11,864 bases of DNA from Rhizobium sp. Q54. Lineage in GTDB: Bacteria > Pseudomonadota > Alphaproteobacteria > Rickettsiales > UBA1997. Below the pieces are notes generated by a model. The model did not search any database and was not told the DNA's origin. It worked only from the letters and a program-made list of their open reading frames with translations. The DNA lies in NCBI GenBank assembly GCA_945865745.1, contig CAMBFP010000027.1:1-11864 (forward strand), written 5' to 3'. How positions within the stretch are numbered: position 1 is the first letter of the stretch; each line of letters begins with the position of its first letter. A program made the translations under genes and the position numbers. This document shows, one piece after another, positions 5,827 to 11,864 of the stretch.

Positions 5827-8016
5827 ATGAGTCGACAAGTAATAGCGTCTAAAAAACGTATAATTATCGCAATTGGGAAATCGGAATCTGAGATCGAATC
5901 GTTAGAAAAAAGCCTGGGAGGACGGGACGATTTGTTGATTATTGCATCTCCAACCTACGATGAAAAAACGCTAGAAAGATTGCGCGGCCAAGTAAATGGA
6001 GTTACCAGGTTCGATATTTTGGCACATGGTGGCGTGATTAATAAAGAACATCACTTTCAATCAGGGCCACAACAAAGTACTCCAACCAAGAATTTATTCA
6101 CAAAATTGCGGGAAATCGTTGGTGAAGAAACACCACTTACCAATGTAAACCTTTGGTCATGTTTCGGTGGCGCCGCCGCTAAAGATGTTAAAGAGCTGGG
6201 GGCCAGCTCTACACTCATCTGTCACGCTGATGAAAAATTTGAAACCTTAGTCCCAACAACCCTTAGTAAGATCATTGCTGCGGAAACGCAAACTGGTCGC
6301 GAAAGTTTTATCGATAGTTGTTTGCACTCGCCAGAAACAGTAACTTTTTCCTACTGCACAAAAATAGGTGGTGAAGTATTAAAGCACACCGCTCGTCGCT
6401 CAAGCCGAGCAATAACTGTCGACGATGAATTATCGCGACATCTAACGAAGGAATTTAAAAAATTTTCTTTATTTCTTACTAACGCAGGATTGCCGACGGA
6501 TGATCTTTCGGCAGCAAATCTCTCAGCAGAAGCTATACAAAAATACCTAGAAGAAGACATTCTTCTCTCTGCATTGCGTGACAATCCTAAACGACTACAA
6601 AAATACTCTTTAGTGGAAGATTCATCGAGCAACAAAAAATTTAATCTCAACCAAATAACAATTGCCCAAATTCAAGTAAGTCCAATGGTTTGGGCTGCAA
6701 AAAATGGTCACTTAGAATCTGTTAAGACGTTAATTGATTGTGGGGCGAATGTTAATTTTAAGAACACTGATACTGGAACCACAGCTCTTATGTACGCCTC
6801 AGCATATGGCCATAAAGATGTGGTTAAGAAACTAATCTCAAGTGGAGCTGATATTAATATTACGAGTGATGCTGGAGCCACAGCTCTTATGTCCGCCTCA
6901 CAAAATGGTCATACGGGCGTAGTTGAAGAACTAATCTTGGGTAAAGCTGATGTTAATATTGAGAATGATAAAAAACTCACAGCGCTGACATTGGCCTCAA
7001 TAAATGGTCATACGGATGTAGTTAAAAAACTAATCTTAGGTGGAGCTAATGTTGCTTTTGCGGATGGTAATTTACACACAGCGCTAACATTGGCCTTAAT
7101 AAATGGTCACACAGAATCTGCTAAGGTGTTAATAGAAAATGGGGCAAATGTTAATTTTAAGAACAATGCTGGATTCACACCTCTTATGTTCGCCGCACAG
7201 GATGGTCATACGGATGTAGTTAGAGAACTAATCTTAGGTGGAGCTGATGTTAATTTTACGGACAATGTTGGAGCCACAGCTCTTATGCACGCCTCGCAAA
7301 ATGGTCATACAGGTGTAGTTAGAGAACTAATCTTAGGTGGAGCTGATGTTAATATTGAGGATGATAAAAAACGCACAGCGCTAACAGTGGCCGCAGCAAT
7401 GAATCGCGCACAATCTGTTCAGGTGTTAATAGAAAATGGGGCGAATGTTAATTTTGCAAAAGATGGTGGATTCACAGCTCTTATGTCCGCCGCACAGGAT
7501 GGTCATACGGATGTAGTTAAAGAACTAATCTCAGGTGGAGCTGATGTTAATTTTAAGAGCGATGCTGGATTCACAGCTCTTATGTTTGCCTCAAACAATG
7601 GTCATAAAGACGTAGTTAACGAACTAATCGCAGGTGGAGCTGACGTTAATTTTAAGAGCGATGCTGGATTAACAGCTCTTAGTTTAGCCTTAAACAGAGG
7701 CGAAAAAGATCCGATTTATGAAATGCTAAAGACTTCTTTGGATGGGCCAAAAGTAAATACTCAAAAAAGTCGGCCCGCTTCCCAGAGCACGAGCTCCTTA
7801 ATCGTAGGCACTCCAATAGGCACTCCAAGCACATCAATCACTGCTATGGCTGCGACAGCTTTTTTTGTAGTAGCGGCAGCTGCTTTACTTATGTGGAAAC
7901 GCAAAGGCGGACACGCCGATCAAGATCGTCCTCGTACCAAAGTAGAGAACCCTCTAGCAGAGCAACCTAAAAAGGGCGCGAAAAGGGACAAACCTAAAGG
8001 TGGTAAAGCCCTTTAG
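5827..8016 (+). CDS. Caspase-fold-like N-terminal domain + ankyrin repeats + C-terminal membrane segment
   Basis: The 729-residue protein has four regions. Residues 10-165 alternate strands and helices (RIIIAIG; helix; LLIIASP; helix; FDILAHGG; helix; VNLWSCFGG; helix; TLICHAD). HG (His67) follows the third strand and SC (Cys112) follows the fourth, the place and spacing (45 residues) of the catalytic His/Cys pair in caspase, clostripain and CHAT proteases. Residues 166-284 are a mostly helical linker. Residues 285-637 hold eleven ankyrin units of 33 residues (TALM.AS.NGHTDVV.ELI.GGADVNF); the last is a partial cap. Residues about 671-690 are a membrane segment (ITAMAATAFFVVAAAALLMW), followed by a strongly basic tail ending KGGKAL. 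There is no N-terminal signal. A membrane-anchored or host-directed protease with ankyrin-based target binding is an inference. The ankyrin part is certain; the protease call rests on pattern alone. Confidence 0.85.
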   Translation: MSRQVIASKKRIIIAIGKSESEIESLEKSLGGRDDLLIIASPTYDEKTLERLRGQVNGVTRFDILAHGGVINKEHHFQSGPQQSTPTKNLFTKLREIVGEETPLTNVNLWSCFGGAAAKDVKELGASSTLICHADEKFETLVPTTLSKIIAAETQTGRESFIDSCLHSPETVTFSYCTKIGGEVLKHTARRSSRAITVDDELSRHLTKEFKKFSLFLTNAGLPTDDLSAANLSAEAIQKYLEEDILLSALRDNPKRLQKYSLVEDSSSNKKFNLNQITIAQIQVSPMVWAAKNGHLESVKTLIDCGANVNFKNTDTGTTALMYASAYGHKDVVKKLISSGADINITSDAGATALMSASQNGHTGVVEELILGKADVNIENDKKLTALTLASINGHTDVVKKLILGGANVAFADGNLHTALTLALINGHTESAKVLIENGANVNFKNNAGFTPLMFAAQDGHTDVVRELILGGADVNFTDNVGATALMHASQNGHTGVVRELILGGADVNIEDDKKRTALTVAAAMNRAQSVQVLIENGANVNFAKDGGFTALMSAAQDGHTDVVKELISGGADVNFKSDAGFTALMFASNNGHKDVVNELIAGGADVNFKSDAGLTALSLALNRGEKDPIYEMLKTSLDGPKVNTQKSRPASQSTSSLIVGTPIGTPSTSITAMAATAFFVVAAAALLMWKRKGGHADQDRPRTKVENPLAEQPKKGAKRDKPKGGKAL
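6679..7737 (+). repeat. Ankyrin-coding tandem repeat array, about 99-base period, with higher-order duplications
   Basis: Eleven units encode residues 285-637. Each contains a stretch like GGTCATACGGATGTAGTTA. Some units are nearly identical at DNA level although not adjacent: residues 352-384 and 484-516 share ADVNIE.DKK..TALT, 132 residues apart. The pair 418-483 resembles the pair 517-582, 99 residues apart, both with LIENGANVNF followed by QDGHTDVV. This points to block duplications of three or four units. Confidence 0.9.
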
Positions 8017-8104
8017 AAAGTCGCGAGGTCATCTCAAATAATAATCTCCAGAAAGATATTTTTAGGAAGAAGATTGAGCAATTTGCGCAGCTTTAAAGAT
8101 TGTC

Positions 8105-8144
8105 ATTTGAAGTTGAGCCCCCACTTAGAATCCAAACTTCAAAT
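8105..8144. other. Ten-base-pair hairpin between the convergent ankyrin and araM-like genes
   Basis: ATTTGAAGTT (8105-8114) pairs perfectly with AACTTCAAAT (8135-8144) across a 20-base loop. No T-run follows on either strand, so it is not a standard intrinsic terminator. It may still end or protect both convergent transcripts, and it touches the repeat fragment at 8147. No gene was found in 8017-8187. Confidence 0.45.
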
Positions 8145-8146
8145 TT

Positions 8147-8180
8147 GTTATTGCGAGAAATTAGGCGAGACATCAATCCC
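8147..8180 (+). repeat. Half-copy of the CATTGCGAG-type palindromic repeat
   Basis: The stretch GTTATTGCGAG...ATCAATCCC resembles the arm TCATTGCGAG...GCAATCC seen at 8471-8506. It lies just past the 3' end of the araM-like gene. Only one arm is recognisable, so this is a degenerate or partial copy. Confidence 0.4.
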
Positions 8181-8187
8181 AAGTTAA

Positions 8188-9318
8188 TTACGAGACAATA
8201 TCCAAACAAGTAAACCGATTGCGGATAAATTTCGCATTAGCCACGCAATCTTGATATTGCTTATTCGAAAGCCCCAGCGATCTCGCCGAAGTTTTAATTT
8301 TAAAATGCTTAAAAATTTCTTTTAAAAGCGATTCGTCGAGATGAATTTTTTGCAGCTCTTGTTTAAGTTTTGGCCAATTGATTTTCTTAAGTTTTAACGC
8401 CGTTTTAGCCGCGTATTCTATTTTGCACTGCTTCGTGATTTTCTTGGGAAAAAAACCGCTCTTTAAGTTTTCATTGCGAGCCTTGCGCAAAGAAGAATGG
8501 CAATCCGTTTCTATCTTAATTGCTGCTTCACTTCTCTCTTCGCAATAATGAGAAAGAAAATCTTTTTGTAACTTTGCGCTAGTCAAAGTAGTCACCGCAA
8601 TCATCTCTCCATGCAATTTATTCTTGGCAACTTCTGGGTATTTCATTTCAATCGCATGAGAAATTAAATGTTCCGACTGGCTAGCAGGATAAGAACCTTT
8701 CGCCATTGTCATCCCCTTCCCCGAGAGCAATAAAATATTCATCAAAAGCTGTAAAAATTCTTCATCTTGTAAAGAAAATTTACGAAAATTTTTGACAAAA
8801 AATTTCATTTTTTTGCGCAATAGTTCGAAAGGCTTTGCACTAAATTTTGTTCCTAAAAGCTTGTGAGACAAATACCAATCAAACCAACAAGAATAAAAAC
8901 ATAAAGAGTCGCCGATGCCAGCCTTGATTAGCCTCAAGGGCGCAGATTTCAAAATTCTTAAATCATAAAAAACTGTTTCTGGTAATGTTGCGGGTAAAGT
9001 TTTTTTGTGACCATCGATCGTGATTGAAGCATTTTTTGACAAATAGCCATTCATCGAAGGAGCTGATGCGAAAACAGCGTAAGGAATTTTTTCCCGAGCA
9101 GAAGTAAACTTACACAGATCGTTGATAGTACCACTTCCGAGAGCTAAAATGAAGTCACAATTTTTTACCTCTTTAGCAATAATTCTAAGATTTTTTTCAT
9201 CAGGCTTTGGGTCTTCCAGGAATAAATTTTTTGCATGTTCTTTCAGAAAATTTTCAGGGAAAAATTTCTGACAATTTTGCCAAATTGTCTTGTCGGTAAC
9301 GAAGAGAGTTTTTGTCAT
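8188..9318 (-). CDS. sn-glycerol-1-phosphate dehydrogenase-like enzyme (AraM family, iron-containing alcohol dehydrogenase fold)
   Basis: The 376-residue product shows the AraM/EgsA signatures in order: nucleotide-binding GSGTINDL at 61-68, SAPSMNGYLSKNASI at 85-99, AGIGD with Asp137, PASQSEHLISH with His217 (211-221), KLHGE with His236 (234-238), and C-terminal ANAKFIRNRFTCLDI (360-374). Asp137, His217 and His236 match the three metal ligands of the glycerol dehydrogenase superfamily, so the enzyme should be active. Family members reduce dihydroxyacetone phosphate to sn-glycerol 1-phosphate with NAD(P)H, in the cytoplasm; the true substrate here is unproven. The N-terminus is about 30 residues shorter than Bacillus AraM, and no upstream in-frame ATG exists. 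Residues about 256-283 (SHYCEERSEAAI...DCHSSLRKARNE) are not family sequence: they are encoded by an in-frame palindromic repeat. The gene converges on the ankyrin gene and diverges from secG. Confidence 0.85.
   Translation of the reverse strand: MTKTLFVTDKTIWQNCQKFFPENFLKEHAKNLFLEDPKPDEKNLRIIAKEVKNCDFILALGSGTINDLCKFTSAREKIPYAVFASAPSMNGYLSKNASITIDGHKKTLPATLPETVFYDLRILKSAPLRLIKAGIGDSLCFYSCWFDWYLSHKLLGTKFSAKPFELLRKKMKFFVKNFRKFSLQDEEFLQLLMNILLLSGKGMTMAKGSYPASQSEHLISHAIEMKYPEVAKNKLHGEMIAVTTLTSAKLQKDFLSHYCEERSEAAIKIETDCHSSLRKARNENLKSGFFPKKITKQCKIEYAAKTALKLKKINWPKLKQELQKIHLDESLLKEIFKHFKIKTSARSLGLSNKQYQDCVANAKFIRNRFTCLDIVS
8471..8551. repeat. Imperfect palindromic element inserted in frame in the araM-like gene
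   Basis: The 81-base stretch runs from TCATTGCGAGCC to CTTCGCAATAATGA. Its ends are inverted copies (TCATTGCGA against TCATTATTGCGA) and so are its inner arms (GGCAATCC against GCAGCAAT). 81 bases equal 27 codons, so the reading frame is kept. On the coding strand it adds CEERSEAAI...DCHSSLRKARNE, a peptide seen when repeats of the CATTGCGAG class are translated. Comparable in-frame elements are known from Rickettsia (RPEs) and Wolbachia; whether this one belongs to a named family cannot be told from here. Confidence 0.8.
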
Positions 9319-9340
9319 TCCAAAAATCTTGTGAGATAAA
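9312..9340 (+). promoter_or_regulatory. Candidate promoter of the secG-gcvT-gcvH operon, overlapping the araM-like start
   Basis: TTGTCA (9312-9317) and GATAAA (9335-9340) are 17 bases apart. An alternative -10 TAAAAT at 9337-9342 would give 19. The -35 box lies in the first codons of the divergent araM-like gene, whose start is at 9318. The gap between the two genes is only 68 bases, so a promoter is expected here. Confidence 0.45.
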
Positions 9341-9386
9341 ATTGTCTTTCTACTTTGCGCCGCCCTTCAAATCACCTCTTTTTTTA

Positions 9387-9731
9387 ATGGAAAATCTTCA
9401 ATTATTTTTACTCGTTTTGCAGGTGATCGTTGCTGTTGTAATGGTTCTTTTAGTTCTGTTACAAAAATCTGACGGCGACTCTTTAAGCGGAATAGGCGGC
9501 GGTTCGGGCGGCCTAGGTTCTGCAATTTCAAGCAAAGCAACCGCAAATGCTCTAAGCAAAGCCACTATGATTTTAGCTGCTTTATTCATGTTGAACTGTT
9601 TGATTCTCGCTTCTCTTTCAAATGCATCCAATAACGCATTAAAAAACGATCTTGAAAAAGTAATTCAAGAACAAGAATCCACCGCAACTCCTGCGGCAGC
9701 AACAACTCCAACGGTTCCTCCAATTCAGTAA
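9387..9731 (+). CDS. secG: Preprotein translocase subunit SecG
   Basis: Starting at ATG 9387 the product has 114 residues. Transmembrane helix 1 spans about 4-25 (LQLFLLVLQVIVAVVMVLLV), followed by the SecG signature LLQKSDGDSLSGIGGGSGG at 24-42. Helix 2 spans about 60-78 (TMILAALFMLNCLILASLS). A charged and then Thr/Ala/Pro-rich tail follows (81-114), typical of alphaproteobacterial SecG. SecG joins SecY and SecE in the inner-membrane channel and assists SecA-driven export. The frame is open back to a TTG at 9312, but that extension would overlap the divergent araM-like gene and add 25 residues unlike SecG, so ATG 9387 is preferred. A T-run, not an SD, precedes it. gcvT begins three bases after the stop. 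Confidence 0.93.
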   Translation: MENLQLFLLVLQVIVAVVMVLLVLLQKSDGDSLSGIGGGSGGLGSAISSKATANALSKATMILAALFMLNCLILASLSNASNNALKNDLEKVIQEQESTATPAAATTPTVPPIQ

Positions 9732-9734
9732 AAA

Positions 9735-10835
9735 ATGAAAGTTACAGCTCTTAATGCAACTCATCGCGCGCAAGGTGCAAAAATGGTTGAATTTGCTGGC
9801 TACGATATGCCAGTTCAATATTCAGATGGAATGTTGAAAGAACATGAGTGGACGCGCTCTGGCAATGTCGGAATTTTTGATGTTTCGCACATGGGGCAAT
9901 TCATTGCTGAAGGTGCAGAAGTTGTAAAATTTTTATCTTATATCACTCCAACAGACTTCTCTCTAAGCACTCCAGCTCTGGCTAAATACACTGTTCTTAC
10001 CAATCCAGAAGGTGGAATTATTGATGATCTCATCATCACCAAAATCACCGACACAAAATTCTTCATCGTGCTTAATGCCGGTTGCAAAGAAAAAGATATA
10101 GCTTGGATTCACAAGAATTTATGGGGAGGAATTTCTTTCACCGAATTGTCCGATCGCGCTCTAATCGCCATTCAAGGTGAAAAAGCCGAAGAAGTTCTAA
10201 ATAGATTTTTAGCTTCAGGGAATTTGGCTGAATTGCCTTACATGAATCTCGGCACTTACCAATTCAAAAATGGTGAGGAAGTTTTCATCGGTCGCACCGG
10301 TTACACTGGTGAAGATGGCTTTGAAGTTTCGATCAAAAATTCTGCCGTAGCACAATTCTGGCTAGATCTTTCTGCTCAATCTGAAGTTAAACCAATCGGG
10401 CTCGGCGCTCGTGACTCACTTCGTTTAGAAATGGGTTACCCTCTTTACGGTCACGACTTAGATGACACAACTTCGCCAGTTGAAGCTGCGATTGGTTGGG
10501 TAGTTAGCAAATCAAATACAAATTTTATCGGCGCAACTCGCGTTCTCAAAGAAAAAACCGAAGGCGCAAAACGCAAAAGAATCGGTGTTAAGTTGCTTGA
10601 TCGCGGTATCGCTCGCGAAGGCACCGAGATTAGAAAAGATGGTCAAAAAATTGGCGTGTTGAGCTCTGGTGGTTTTTCGCCAAACCTCAAAGTTTCCATC
10701 GGTCAAGGCTATTTCGAAACAGCTTCAGCTAAAGTTGGCGATGCTGTATTTGCAGTAGTAAGAGATCGTGAGATCCCGGCAATTCTAACTTCGCCAGTGT
10801 TTGTCGAAGCAAAAACCAAATCAGTTAAAAAATAG
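9735..10835 (+). CDS. gcvT: Glycine cleavage system T protein (aminomethyltransferase)
   Basis: The 366 residues match the full length of the family. N-terminal signatures are complete: GAKMVEFAGYDMPVQY at 14-29, LKEHEWTR at 34-41 and GIFDVSHMGQ at 46-55. GGIIDDLII at 93-101 supplies the catalytic Asp (Asp97/98, equivalent to Asp101 of the E. coli and human proteins). GRTGYTGEDGFEV lies near 193-205, and LGARDSLRLEMGYPLYGHDL near 224-242 (quoted in parts: ARDSLRLEMG, YPLYGHDL). The C-terminal GcvT_C barrel contains VLSSGGFSPNL. The enzyme takes the aminomethyl group from lipoylated GcvH and, with tetrahydrofolate, releases ammonia and 5,10-methylene-THF. It lies three bases after secG and seven before gcvH. 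The P-protein gene is not adjacent. Confidence 0.96.
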   Translation: MKVTALNATHRAQGAKMVEFAGYDMPVQYSDGMLKEHEWTRSGNVGIFDVSHMGQFIAEGAEVVKFLSYITPTDFSLSTPALAKYTVLTNPEGGIIDDLIITKITDTKFFIVLNAGCKEKDIAWIHKNLWGGISFTELSDRALIAIQGEKAEEVLNRFLASGNLAELPYMNLGTYQFKNGEEVFIGRTGYTGEDGFEVSIKNSAVAQFWLDLSAQSEVKPIGLGARDSLRLEMGYPLYGHDLDDTTSPVEAAIGWVVSKSNTNFIGATRVLKEKTEGAKRKRIGVKLLDRGIAREGTEIRKDGQKIGVLSSGGFSPNLKVSIGQGYFETASAKVGDAVFAVVRDREIPAILTSPVFVEAKTKSVKK

Positions 10836-10838
10836 GAG
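10834..10838 (+). promoter_or_regulatory. Shine-Dalgarno site that sets the gcvH start
   Basis: AGGAG overlaps the gcvT stop (TAG 10833-10835) and lies four bases before ATG 10843. It is the strongest ribosome binding site of any recognised gene in the window, and it rules out the longer frame that would begin inside gcvT. Confidence 0.8.
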
Positions 10839-10842
10839 AAAC

Positions 10843-11208
10843 ATGAAATTTACTAAAGATCACGAATGGATTAAAGTTGAAGGCGATGTCGCTACAATTG
10901 GCATCACTGATTACGCCGCTGAAGCTCTAGGAGAATTAGTTTACGTAGAATTGCCAAAAGTTGGAAAGACTTACAGCAAAAGTGATGCTTTCGCGGTTGT
11001 GGAATCTTCTAAATCTGCAAGCGACGTTTACATTCCGGTTACTGGTGAAGTTGTTGATGCGAATAACACACTCACCTCTCAACCAGAATTGATTAATAAC
11101 TCAGCTTTCACAGATGGCTGGATCGCTAAAGTTAAAATGAGCAACCTTGCTGATCTAGATGAAACAATGGACGAAGCTGCTTACAAAGAATTTTTGAAAA
11201 ATAGCTAA
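10843..11208 (+). CDS. gcvH: Glycine cleavage system H protein (lipoyl carrier)
   Basis: From ATG 10843 the product has 121 residues. It begins MKFTKDHEWIKVEGDVATIG, the usual GcvH start, and continues GITDYAAEALGELVYVELP at 20-38. VESSKSASDVYIPVTGEV at 53-70 contains the lipoylation site Lys57. Where relatives have VESVKAASD, this protein has VESSKSASD, a mild variant with the Lys kept. GWIAKVKM follows near 92-99. GcvH carries the aminomethyl intermediate between the P, T and L proteins. It is the third gene of the secG-gcvT-gcvH operon, and a terminator follows 53 bases after its stop. A longer frame from 10801 would overlap gcvT and lacks an SD, so it was not used. Confidence 0.96.
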   Translation: MKFTKDHEWIKVEGDVATIGITDYAAEALGELVYVELPKVGKTYSKSDAFAVVESSKSASDVYIPVTGEVVDANNTLTSQPELINNSAFTDGWIAKVKMSNLADLDETMDEAAYKEFLKNS

Positions 11209-11261
11209 AAAGCCAAACTTCTGATATCCTCAAATCCTATTTATTAAAGGATGAGAGTAGC

Positions 11262-11304
11262 AAAAAATACCCGCCATTCTTTGAAAGAATGGCGGGTATT
11301 TTTT
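11262..11304. terminator. Strong bidirectional rho-independent terminator
   Basis: AAAAAATACCCGCCATTCTT (11262-11281) pairs perfectly with its inverse (11285-11304) across a three-base loop. The stem core is GC-rich (CCCGCCATTC), with six A on the left and eight T on the right. It can stop gcvH transcripts on the plus strand and those of the convergent outer-membrane gene on the minus strand. The stop codon of the latter (11305-11307) abuts the stem. Confidence 0.93.
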
Positions 11305-11864
11305 TTAAAATTTATACAGATAGCTAAAAGTAGTTCCAATCAACCCACCGCTTTTTCCATCCTCTCTGACGTTGGCACGACTAATATCGACGGTAAAATT
11401 ATCAGTAAATTTGTAACCTATTGAAAATTGAATTTGACGATCGGCAATATCAGATCTTTGTGGCTGATTAATGTCGCGAGTAACCACGGAAGCGGAAGCG
11501 ATCCAAGCGCTATATTTACCAATTATCGCCAATGTTACGTAGCGCGCATTACGACTAGTCTCACCCCCAAAATTTCCAATCTGAACTACTTCCATGAGAG
11601 GAATAACAGAGGTATCTCGACTAATTTTATAAAGATATTCAGATCCGATGACACGACCTATTTCACGAGAGCGACCATCGATTTTACCGACTGCAAGGCT
11701 TCGATAACCAAAATTGTAAAACCAATTTTCAATCCCAAAAAGATTTTTTCCTTCCATAGAAAGTGAGTAAGAAGACATGGCCCCGCCATTACCAGAAACT
11801 CTACTGCTGCCATCGGCAGTGCTGCGCTTGTTAATTGCGCTATTGCTTAATCCGGTAGTGTCAT
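11305..11864 (-). CDS. C-terminal part of an outer-membrane beta-barrel protein, N-terminus beyond the window
   Basis: The minus-strand frame is open from the right edge to TAA at 11307-11305, giving 185 residues. An internal Met (11778) is not taken as the start because the frame continues upstream of it without a stop. The sequence shows alternating amphipathic strands with aromatic belts (NWFYNFGYRSLAVGK, ARYVTLAIIGKYSAWIASASV, RQIQFSIGYKFTDNFTVDIS) and short polar turns. It ends SYLYKF; a C-terminal Phe after alternating hydrophobic residues is the typical signal for the BAM assembly machinery. The edge-proximal part (DTTGLSNSAINKRSTADGSS) is a Ser/Asn/Gly-rich loop. The family cannot be named: a porin, transporter or autotransporter barrel would all fit. 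Confidence 0.75.
   Translation of the reverse strand, partial: DTTGLSNSAINKRSTADGSSRVSGNGGAMSSYSLSMEGKNLFGIENWFYNFGYRSLAVGKIDGRSREIGRVIGSEYLYKISRDTSVIPLMEVVQIGNFGGETSRNARYVTLAIIGKYSAWIASASVVTRDINQPQRSDIADRQIQFSIGYKFTDNFTVDISRANVREDGKSGGLIGTTFSYLYKF

Noticed and set aside
9312..9386. 25-residue N-terminal extension of SecG from a TTG codon
   Set aside because: It overlaps the start of the divergent araM-like gene, has no SD, and is unlike SecG. ATG 9387 places the first membrane helix at the expected position.
10801..10842. 14-residue N-terminal extension of GcvH
   Set aside because: It lies inside the gcvT coding region and has no ribosome binding site, whereas AGGAG precedes ATG 10843, which gives the standard GcvH start.
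11428..11766. Plus-strand 112-residue frame opposite the outer-membrane gene
   Set aside because: The minus-strand frame has clear beta-barrel periodicity and a terminal Phe, and it is followed by a terminator. The plus-strand frame has no family features and no SD.
1..11864. CRISPR array, tRNA, rRNA, prophage or complete insertion sequence
   Set aside because: The regular repeats at 1-343 and 6679-7737 are coding and have no unique spacers between identical repeats. No tRNA cloverleaf, rRNA segment, transposase or integrase was recognised.

Overview
The window looks like part of the chromosome of an AT-rich alphaproteobacterium, probably host-associated (Rickettsiales- or Holosporales-like). 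Four things point that way: a 570-residue six-domain ribosomal protein S1 directly followed by sppA; a large ankyrin-repeat protein of the kind common in intracellular alphaproteobacteria; an imperfect palindromic element of the 'CATTGCGAG...CTCGCAATGA' type lying in frame inside a gene; and weak or absent Shine-Dalgarno sites before most genes. The lineage is inferred from gene content only; no rRNA or tRNA gene is present to anchor it.

Layout, left to right. (1) 1-841, minus: the N-terminal 280 codons of an acidic, repetitive, probably disordered protein that runs off the left edge; its first residues faintly recall the PopZ/DUF2497 family. (2) 842-1021: a divergent intergenic region with a perfect 14-bp palindrome inside a nine-codon mini-ORF that has a good ribosome binding site. 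(3) 1022-1972, plus: a DUF1016_N (YhcG-type N-terminal domain) fused to a staphylococcal-nuclease domain. (4) 2235-4881, plus: rpsA and sppA, 10 bases apart. The rpsA start codon lies at the edge of a degenerate repeat. (5) 5020-5262, plus: acpP, ending in a strong terminator. (6) A roughly 500-base gene-poor stretch, then 5827-8016, plus: a 729-residue protein with a caspase-fold-like N-terminal domain (His67/Cys112), eleven ankyrin units and a C-terminal membrane segment. (7) 8188-9318, minus: an AraM/sn-glycerol-1-phosphate dehydrogenase-like enzyme with the palindromic element in frame. (8) 9387-11208, plus: secG-gcvT-gcvH, a tight operon whose promoter probably overlaps the start of the divergent araM-like gene. 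(9) A perfect bidirectional terminator, then 11305-11864, minus: the C-terminal 185 residues of an outer-membrane beta-barrel protein that runs off the right edge.

Most of the window is housekeeping: translation (rpsA), membrane proteolysis (sppA), lipid synthesis (acpP), protein export (secG) and one-carbon metabolism (gcvT, gcvH). The accessory parts are the repetitive acidic protein, the DUF1016-nuclease fusion, the caspase-like/ankyrin/membrane protein and the scattered palindromic repeats. The best candidate for something undescribed is the protein at 5827-8016. Its order of predicted strands and helices, with HG after the third strand and SC after the fourth, matches the caspase/CHAT fold, and it joins that domain to ankyrin repeats that have recently duplicated and to a C-terminal anchor.
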